From Saururus chinensis (lineage: Eukaryota; Streptophyta; Magnoliopsida; Piperales; Saururaceae): 64,000 nucleotides of DNA. Every line of letters starts with the position of its first letter. Position 1 is the first letter of the stretch. The stretch is taken from contig CP141144.1 of NCBI GenBank assembly GCA_035235625.1, positions 45,630,014 through 45,694,013 on the forward strand, read 5' to 3'. Positions 56,035-64,000 of this stretch are shown here, piece by piece. The translations under genes were made by a program, and so were the position numbers. Below the pieces are notes generated by a model, which worked only from the letters and a program-made list of their open reading frames with translations, was not told where the DNA came from and searched no databases.

Positions 56035-56797
56035 ATGGCTGACGATAACAAGTTCAAGATAGAGAAGTTTAATGGCCAAAATTACAGATTTTGGCGCATG
56101 CAGATTGAAGATTACTTGTACCAGAAGGATCTCTACCAGCCACTAATCACAACCAAGCCCGTTGGTGAAGACAAGGTGGAAGAGATTGCAAGGTGGGAGT
56201 TGCTTGATCGCAAGGCTCTAGGAGCAGTCAGGTTGTCTATTTCTTCATCAATGGCTTCGAACATCAGCTAAGACTACGAAGGTATGCTTTGATTTACTTG
56301 AGTGGTTGTATGCGAGTTCTTCTTCTATAAATAAGGTACATCTTGTGACCAGTTTCTTTGATTTGAAAATGTCTGATGACGAGACTGTGGCCAATCACTT
56401 GAATTCGTTCCATGCTTTGGTTAATCAACTTGAGGTAGTAGTTGTTAATTTTACTGAAGATATACAATCTATTGTTTTGCTTAAGTCTTTGCCTTCTGAT
56501 TGGGAATCATTTAAAGTTGTTGTTCATAGTTCCCATGATACAGATAAATTTAAGTTGAATGATGTGTGTGAAATGATATTGGCTGAAGAAACACGCCGTA
56601 AATGTGGTTCTTCTTCATCTAGTTCAGCCTTAACTATGGAGGAAAGAGGGCGGCAACCTCAAAGAGGCAAACCTAGATGGAGAGGGAAGTCTAGAGGGGG
56701 GCGGTCTAAATCTAAACACTGCAAGGGTGATGAGGCTTGTTGGCAGTGTGGGCAGAAAGGCCAAATGAAGAAAAATTACTCAAAACCCCCCTCATGA
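56035..56797 (+). pseudogene. copia Gag (element D)
   Basis: Starts ATGGCTGACGATAAC (MADDNKFKIEKFNGQNYRFW, the N-terminal Gag motif). A frame change near 56265 (stop TAA in the first frame) leads to the second part (MYASSSSINKVHLVTSFFDL, NHLNSFHALVNQL, LLKSLPSDWESF). The zinc knuckle is degraded: CWQCGQKGQMKKNY lacks the His and the last Cys of CCHC. It would have formed the particle shell. Confidence 0.9.
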
Positions 56798-57605
56798 TGG
56801 AGCACAAAATCATGTTAAAAATAATGTTAAATGTTGTTGAATCTGATTGCATGCTATCGTCTATGGAAACTAAATGTGATGCCTGGATTTTTGATAGTGG
56901 TGCCTCATTTCATGCCACTTCTAGAAAAAATCTGATGAAGAATTTTGTGTCTAGTGATATGGGTAATGTTTACTTGGGCAATGATCAAGCTTGTGAAATC
57001 ATAGGTAAGGGTGACATACATTTACTACTTGATAATAATATTGTGCTTGTGTTAAAAGATGTTCGCCTTGTATCTTGTTTGAGCAAGAATATTATTTCTG
57101 TTGGTCAATTGGGTGTTTGTGGTGTTACTACTCATTTTATGAGTGATAGCTGGAAAATGAATAAAGGTGTTATGGTTGTGGCTAAGGGGAAGAAAATTGG
57201 GACACTATATATAACATCTAGTTGTTCTAAGCAATCTATTGGAGTGACATCTAATGTTGTTAATGTCAGTTTATGGCATTGCTGCCTTGGACATATGTCA
57301 GAGAAAGGGATAAAGATGTTACAGGCTAAGGGGAAGTTACCTAGTTTGAGATGTGCAGATTTGGATTTTTGTGAGCATTGCATCATGGGCAAGCAACACA
57401 AGGTTTCCTTCTTACAGGCTACCCCAGAACTTAGGTCAGAGCGTCTTGAGCTTGTACACATAGATATTTGGGGACCAGCACAGGTTCCATCCCTTGGAGG
57501 TGCGTCTTACTTCGTTACTTTTATTGATAATGTTTCTCGCAAGTTATGGGTTTTCTTTGCTAAGAATAAGTCTGATATATTTTCTATATTTGTGCAATGG
57601 AAAAC
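56798..57605 (+). pseudogene. copia protease and integrase N-terminal half (element D)
   Basis: Open in one frame from about 56737 on. Protease active site WIFDSGASFHAT (DSG), then SVGQL, the pre-integrase segment LWHCCLGHMSEKGIKML, the zinc-finger cysteines CEHCIMGKQHKVSF, and the start of the integrase core LVHIDIWGPAQ (first catalytic Asp) and YFVTFIDNVSRKLWVFF. Ends at FVQWKT, where the solo LTR is inserted. Confidence 0.92.
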
Positions 57606-60600
57606 TGTCACGACCCGGATTTTTAAAAGCATTTTTAAAAAGCACGAACGGCAGGTAAATTTTTTTTTTTTAAAAATACAAAACAAACCCTTCGTTTAAA
57701 TATCCATGTCATAATAACTGGGGTTCACAAATACGAATATCAAATCATATGATATTATTTAACATCTGAAAATTCATAAAGACCAGCTCATCCATCTAAG
57801 TACAAGTCTGTCACCCGTCTGAAAATAAATAACAAGTTGACTCTCACGTTTAAGGTACACTTACGTATCAGAGTTTCAAAAATGCGGAAACCTCTTGAGC
57901 TCGCCTGCCTTGGTCTCACTTGTCGTCGCCTAGAGAATCTGCAATAAAGCAAACCAAACAACAACCACAATGGAGCATCCCTGCCTTCAGGAGAAGAGCT
58001 TCCAATGAACAAAAGGTTTTATTAGTATTTTTCGGATCGGGCCAACATCACCCGATGTTAGTTGCCTACGTACTCATAAGACAACATCTCCAATGTTTCC
58101 AACAAGATCGGATCCAAACGTAGTTCTGCTTAGAAACTACACTATACTAAGAAGCATAGCATCACCCATGCAATGCTTAAGTATTTTCAAGCAACCTACA
58201 TTTTATGCAAGTCCTTTAATCGTTCCACTTGTTCTAATTAAACAAGCAATATCAATCAATGTTATTAATTATTTCTCGAACCATTGTTCGATAATTAATA
58301 TTCCCGTCTAATCCCAAAGACAGACAGACACATCAGATGTCAACCTAAGTGACAAATGATAAGAAACACCCTGGAATCCACCAGGCCCCTGGAATCCACC
58401 AGGAAGTGCCATCTCCCAACCTAGCCCATAAGGACCTGACCGGAGTGGAAGGGCATGGCCCACAACTGCACCCGAATGAAGTGGTCAGAGACGCCAACCA
58501 AGCAGGATGTCAGCGACCCTAATTGCGTGTACACTAAAAGATCCTCAATAGATCTGCGGTGAGCCCGGCTCACAAAGAACTCCCTCCAACGAGGAGGTGC
58601 AACTTCACGGTCAAATCAGCGGCTCCTCAATAGAGCTAAAACTTAGGAAACCATTCTGAACCCTATCTTGCTCATCTATAAGCCAGGATTCCGAATGACT
58701 ATCCCAAACCCTATTAGTCCCTTCTAGACTAAGGTTTACAACTCGAGACATGCCATCAGTTCATCAACCAAGGCAAATCGTCAGGTCAAAGGCTTTGTTC
58801 ACTGTATGAACTAGTCCTAGACCCCTCTGAGGTATTTTAGTCTTTATCTTGATTAGGTGTTCTTACCCAATCCAAAGCTACCAAACCCCAAATAATTATT
58901 CTTTCAATAATTTTCAACTAGTGATAAATTACTATCACAGCATTAATATCAAAAATCGAAACAAAGAACAACATAAACCATAAGAACTACACAGGTCCAA
59001 GCATATCATAATATCAATAATATAATTCATTAATGATATAAGAATCATTCGAGCTCTTGTGCCCTAACCCTCCTTGGGTTATCTCCATAAATCTTTGTGA
59101 AACTAGTCGTAATGCACCTAAGGGCATTAGCATAATTATCCAACATTGGATACAGTCATCTCTGCACTCCGGTAAGTCTTTAACCTCTCAAAAGATTTTA
59201 GTATCACATTGGCCAATTAACAACATCCACACGAATGCGGGCCAGTTTGCATAGGGGTATTTCTGTCATTTGGTTTAAGGCTTTAATGACATCTAATGAC
59301 TCCTAAATTGAACTCAAGGGTACTACTAGGCTTCATAGCCTTAGTGTAATTTTCATGGGGTATGACGGGGTCGTGAACCCCTTGAACCGACCCAGGTTTA
59401 TTTAACGGTTTACTATAAACCCTAAGGACAAAAGGGTCAATTATCCACTCACTGGGATTTTTCCTCAATAAGTGGTTTAGCCTATAATTAGTTTACATAT
59501 TAAACTATCACTGAGAATTTTTCCACTTTTTAGATCAACTCATAGGCCTTTGAACCGGAGCCTCTAAATCAGGTAAGTGATTTTCACACGATAACTTAAC
59601 TACCAGGGGTAAAAAGGTCATTTCACAATCTCTGGGATTTTTCCCCAAGCTGAAACTCGGTCAGAATAATCCCAAACCTCTCCAAATACAATAATAATTT
59701 TCTAGGATTTGTTTGACACAATTAACCCCCTGAACCGGACCCGGTTCTGAGAATATAACTTTTTTTTACAGGACCGGACCGGATCGGGTTTGGCTACCCG
59801 ACCCGGTCCAGGGAGCAGACGACCCACGAGGGTCGTCTTCCCCGCGACCGGCCAGAGGCCGAACGGCCTCTGGCGGTGCCGTTTTTCCCCCAGGCGTCCC
59901 GGCGGGCGAGGCCGAGGCCAGTCGGATCGCCGTCGCCCGGCGAATCTGACGGACTCGGCCTTGCCTCCGTCCGGTGGCTGGCCGGGGACAAAGCGGCCGT
60001 TTTTTTTTTATACTGTGCGACAGTGATGCGACGGCAAGCCGCCTCTGCCGGACGGTGGCCTTGCTTGACCGGATCTCCATCGTCCGGCGATTCCGGGAAG
60101 CCAAGTCCCTACTCCGGCCGGGCTGCGCCGCGCCGCCACCACAGTGTTCTCTTCTCTGTCTCTTTTTTTTTTTTTTGCAACGATCTGGCGGCCAGCACAG
60201 CGGCAGCCGAGTCTGCAGCCGCCAAGGCTTCGCCGGAGCAAGGGCCGCCGCGGCCAGAGTCAGGGACGCCGAGGCCAGGCCAGGGCCGCCCTTGCTTACG
60301 ACCGAACCCAACTGTTCACGTGAACAGTTTGTGCATAAATTACTTTTAATATTATGCTGAGTAAAATAAATTAATGAATTCCCTACAATTTCAACTTGAA
60401 ATCTCACCTCAACGGTTGAGTTTTTGTTGATCTACCGCTGCCGGAGCTCTGTCAGACCCTCGCCGGAGCTTCGCCTTTCACCGTCTTCTCCCCTTCAATC
60501 GGGCAAAGACCTAATTAATCCTATTTATAGGCATGGGATTAGGAGCCCTAATCCCAAGAGAAATTGAGTCCCAAAAACCCAATTTCGGAATGCTAAATAA

Positions 60601-60887
60601 TCGGGCCCTCAAAACGACTTAAACGGCCCAATTGCACATTTAATTCGGGTAAACGGGCCCTGCACGATATGTTCAACTTCAGACGGTCGTTTCTCCCTCA
60701 TCCGGACTCCGATTCGCGCATTCTTGGTGGCGTTTTGAAGCTCTTTCCGTGTACTTTCCAATAGAATTAGTTTCAGCCCCAAATTCTATCTAGGGAGAAA
60801 GTTATTCTAATAAAAATGTCAATAGGTCAAACACCATAATTTCCACGTATTTAAATTTTGGAACCCGGAAAAATTAGGGATATTACA
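57606..60887 (-). repeat. Gypsy-type solo LTR inserted in copia integrase (element E)
   Basis: 3282 bases, plus-strand ends TGTCACGACCC...GATATTACA, flanked by AAAAC at 57601-57605 and 60888-60892. Removing it with one AAAAC restores the integrase frame (WKTLVENETGLKLK). There is no primer site, gag or pol. The minus strand is the likely sense: it starts TGTAATATCCC like the LTR of element A (TGTAATGACCC), and CTATAAATAG lies at 60530-60521. It contains a GC-rich island (59770-60310) whose long open frames are not gene-like. Confidence 0.9.
60521..60530 (-). promoter_or_regulatory. TATA box in solo LTR E
   Basis: CTATAAATAG on the minus strand, about 360 bases from the LTR start; supports minus orientation. 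Confidence 0.5.
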
Positions 60888-61475
60888 AAAACACTTGTTG
60901 AGAATGAGACAGGATTAAAGTTGAAGTGTTTGAAGTCAAACAATGGTGGTGAATATTGTAGTAGGGAATTCCAGTCCTATTATGAGAAGCATGACATTCA
61001 CAGAGTGCTTACTACTCCGAGACAGCCTAAACAGAATGGAGTTGCAGAGCGGATGAACAAAACCATCATGGAGAGAGCACATAGTATGCGGCTTCATTGT
61101 GGTTTGCCACCCTCATTTTGGAGTTATGCTGTTGACACTGCAGCATACTTGATCAACAGGTCTCCATGCTACCCCCTAGATGGAGGCATCCCTGAAGTGG
61201 CCTAGTCAAAGAAGGAGGTAAAGATTGATCACTTACGTGTCTTTGGTTGTGCCGCCTATGTACATGTTGATGCAGAGCACAGAGGGAAGTTGGATTCCAA
61301 GTCCAACAAGTGCTACTTTGTTGGCTATGGTGGAGATGCTTATGGTTATAGACTATGGGATCCAGTTCATAAGAAGGTTGTCTGGAGCATTGATGTTGTG
61401 TTTCATGAGATAGAACTGTATAAGCACCATCAAGATCTACAAAAGGGAAGAAGGAGGTTGGAGCTGCGTTTGTAG
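60888..61475 (+). pseudogene. copia integrase C-terminal half (element D)
   Basis: Continues from 57605: LKCLKSNNGGEYCSREFQSY, then TTPRQPKQNGVAERMNKTIM with the catalytic Glu intact, then MRLHCGLPPSFWSYAVDTAA. A TAG stop at about 61203 interrupts it, after which the same region continues (HLRVFGCAAYVHV, KCYFVGYGGDAYGYRLWDP). The second catalytic Asp position reads KSNNGGEY, where SDN is expected (Asp to Asn). Non-functional. Confidence 0.9.
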
Positions 61476-63311
61476 AACTTGATGCTAAAAATGCCAGTTC
61501 AGCCTGGTCAAAACCTAATGGAGCACACAGTGGGGCCAGTTCATCAGTCATGAACAGGTAGATGAGACTTCTTCTGAGATAGTTCCAGATGCAGATAATG
61601 TGCCAGCCATCCCATTGCAGACACCTCTTGGCTAGGCCAGCTCCAAGCAGATTATGAGGAAAATGATATTTGATCCCTCCAACCCTGAAAGCACATCTGG
61701 TATGTATTTTATATTTGATCATAGTCTGAATTATTTATTTTTAACTGATAGTGGTGAGCCAGAAAGCTTTGAAGAAGCTTGCAAGATAGACACTTCAGTT
61801 TAGTAGGAGCGTGCTATGGAGGATGAGATGGATTCATTGACATCTAATCAGACTTGGAAATTAGTTCATCTGCCTCTAGGTAAAAAGGCATTACATAACA
61901 AGTAGGTTTACAGGCTGAAACATAAATCTAATGGAAGCAAGAGGTACAAAACTAGACTAGTTGTCAAAGGCTTTCAGCAGAAGTATAGAGTAGATTATAC
62001 AGAGATTTTTGCTCCTGTTGTCAGAATTGTCACCATCAGAATGGTTTTGTCCATTGTTGCAGTTGAAGATATTCACTTAGAGCAGTTGGATGTTAAAATA
62101 ACTTTCTTACATGGCGACTTGGAAGAGGAGATTTATATGCATCAACCCCAAGGTTATGTGGTAAAAGGCAAGGAAAACATGGTTTGCAGGTTGTCTAAGA
62201 GCTTGTATGGCCTTAAGCAATCTCCAAGACAGTGGTATAGAAAATTTGATGGATTTATGTTATCCATTAGATTTTATCGTTGTTGCTCTGATCACTGTTG
62301 TTATTACAAAAAGTTGAGAACCTCCTACTTGCTTTTGCTATTATATGTGGATGACATGTTGATTGTAGGAGCAGATTTTGGTGAGATTGAGATGTTCAAG
62401 AGACAGTTATCTTTTAATTTTGCAATGAAGGATCTTGGACCAGCCAGACAGATCCTTGGTATGAGAATTGTAAGAGATAGAGAGCAAAAAGTGCTGAAAT
62501 TATCCCAAGAAGAATATGTTGAGAAGGTGTTAATGAAATTTAACATGTTAGGTGTCAAACCAGTTGGTACTCCCTTGGCAACTCACTTCAGGCTTTCTAA
62601 TGAACTGTCCCCTAGCACACTGGAGGAAATAACACACATGAACAAGGTTCTTTATGCATCTGTTGTAGGTTCATTGATGTATGCAGCCACATACACTAGA
62701 CCAGATATAGCTCATGTTGTGAGTCAGGTTGCAAGGTTTATGACAAATCCAGGAGAAGAGCATTGGAATGCAGTGAAATGGATTCTTAAATATTTGAAGG
62801 GTTCCTCAGGTATGTCTTTACACTTTGGTGGGAATTCTAAGATTAACCTAGTTAGTTTTGTTGATTCAGATTATGGAGGTAATCTAGATAACAGAAGAAG
62901 TACCACTGGTTTTGTTTTCACATTGGGCAGTAGTGCAGTTGTTTGGCAGTCACAATTGCAGAAAATTGTGACAAATTCATCTGTTGAAGCAGAGTATATT
63001 GCAGCTATTGAAGCTTACAATCGATGATGATGTGGTTAAAAGCATTCTTAAAGGAGTTGAGAAAATCTCAAGAGAGATGTGTACTCTATTGTGATAATAA
63101 GAGTGTAATTGATATGGCAAAAAACAATGTGTTTCATTCTAGAATGAAACATATTAAAATCAAATATCATTTTGTGAGAGAACTTGTTGAAGAAAAGAAG
63201 GTCTTCTTTGAGAAGATGTATACAAAGGAAAATCCAGCAGACATGCTTACTAAGGTGGTGACGATAGAGAAATTGAGATTTTGCTCAACCACAATCGGTC
63301 TTCTACACTAG
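61476..63311 (+). pseudogene. copia reverse transcriptase and RNase H (element D)
   Basis: The linker and RT N-terminus (61750-62040) contain TAG stops at about 61803 and 61903 (SLTSNQTWKLVHLPL). A long frame (62041-63027) then has QLDVKITFLHGDLEEEIYMH, CRLSKSLYGLKQSPRQWY, an intact YVDDMLIVGA box, KDLGPARQILGM, SLMYAATYTRPDIAHVV and RNase H (FVDSDYGGNLDNRRSTTGFV, SSVEAEYIA). A frame change at about 63025 precedes the last part (CDNKSVIDMAKN, HIKIKYHFVREL, ADMLTK). The catalytic RT core is the best preserved in the window, but the stops leave it without a complete polyprotein. Confidence 0.92.
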
Positions 63312-64000
63312 AACAACGGTGGTGATCACATAGTTACATTAGATATGTTTTTTACTATGGCAGACAAGGGTAGGGTTGGTCATATCGGTTCCAAATGCAA
63401 GCAGGTCGGGCCCTGGCCCTTGGCATGCTAGGGCTAAACCCGGGCCTAAAAAAATTTTGCAAGGCTCGGCTCGGCTAATTTTAGACGGACTTAACCAGAT
63501 CCAGGTCAATTATACCTAAATCTTACCATGGGATCATGCGACTTATTAAATCATTCATATTTACTAATAAATTTATAATAAAATTAATAATAATATAATT
63601 TGATTATCTTTTGCTTATAATAATAATAAAATATAAATAATTAATGAGTTTTAACTGAAGATTGAGTCATATAACTTCTCATTTATTATAGTTTAAACAT
63701 TGTATGATAAATAGCGATATATATATATATATATATATATATTTTTTAAAAAGTTACTTTATATTCGGATTGGGGTTATGAGAGTTCCGATGGGATCTAG
63801 CTTGCATTGTGTGATTTATGTTGGCATGCCTTGCTCAAATTTCCTCACTAGTTATACGGCATTCTGTCTGGCTGTAAACGATGGTTGTGCAACATAAGAA
63901 AGTAAAAAGCGTCACAACTCACTCTCGGTTCGTTTGTAACTCTCCTAACTTTATTCAATGTATCTTCTTCTTCCTTATTTTTCTTAACGATAAAGGTAAC
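63312..64000. other. Non-coding, AT-rich, with (AT)n microsatellite
   Basis: No gene. GGTAGGGTTGGTCATATCGG and GGCTCGGCTCGG (63370-63475) resemble non-autonomous hAT elements, without clear ends. (AT)n at 63718-63743. The expected 3' LTR of element D is not found here. Confidence 0.5.

Larger units (their letters stand above)
55486..63311 (+). mobile_element. Ty1/copia element, Tork/TNT1-like, split by a solo LTR (element D)
   Basis: 5' LTR, primer site, gag, protease, integrase, reverse transcriptase and RNase H in order on the plus strand. The integrase is interrupted at 57605/60888 by a 3.28 kb LTR. No 3' LTR matching the 5' one is seen before 64000. The RT and RNase H wording closely follows TNT1-type elements. 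Frameshifts and stops in gag, integrase and RT make it inactive. Confidence 0.93.

Noticed and set aside
59766..60407. Long open frames (up to 213 codons) on both strands in the GC-rich core of solo LTR E
   Set aside because: Same composition effect inside a non-coding LTR. Overlapping frames on both strands, no domain.

Overview
The window is nuclear DNA of a flowering plant, probably a eudicot. It is gene-poor and dominated by LTR retrotransposons (Ty3/gypsy chromovirus-type and Ty1/copia), with Stowaway-like MITEs, fold-back elements and long purine/pyrimidine tracts. The one gene that looks intact is a three-exon NAC transcription factor on the minus strand (14164-18780). Its GT-AG introns and NAC domain place it with the BEARSKIN/SOMBRERO root-cap group. 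I saw no tRNA, rRNA, CRISPR array or prokaryotic signal, and the species cannot be named.

Layout. 1-5864: 5' part of a gypsy element (minus) with pol, gag-protease, an extra 171-codon leader ORF, primer site and a complete 5' LTR. 5865-9270: remnants of DNA transposons (ULP1-type protease tail, MULE transposase N-terminus) around degenerate long repeats. 9840-13920: GA/CT tracts, a deleted gypsy LTR lodged in one of them, then a repeat block with GCGTCGCTAAT-type motifs like those of CACTA element ends. 14164-18780: the NAC gene, with MITEs in intron 2. 18781-24975: its upstream region, with a solo-LTR-like insertion and MITEs. 25300-27000: a non-coding repeat pair. 27008-27868: copia fragment. 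27870-37640: two 5'-truncated gypsy elements lying tail to tail, each with a 3 kb 3' LTR. 38886-41585 and 43317-44697: a second copy of the NAC upstream region, carrying only the first codons of the gene and split by a gypsy-type solo LTR (41586-43316). 44698-46861: captured host sequence, including an exon of a peroxisomal NAD carrier-like gene. 46862-53934: complete copia element with matching LTRs and a 5-bp target duplication. 53935-55480: more duplicated upstream modules and a fold-back element. 55486-63311: a Tork/TNT1-like copia whose integrase is split by a 3.28 kb solo LTR with a perfect AAAAC duplication. 63312-64000: AT-rich non-coding sequence.

How it fits together. The NAC upstream region appears to have been copied before later LTR elements split the second copy, which left a promoter-like segment with an orphan start codon. 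Most retroelement reading frames are broken. Three of the four integrases seen over their catalytic core have Lys in place of the catalytic Glu, and two reverse transcriptases have lost an Asp of the YVDD box. All five changes fit G-to-A on the coding strand, as expected for old methylated repeats.
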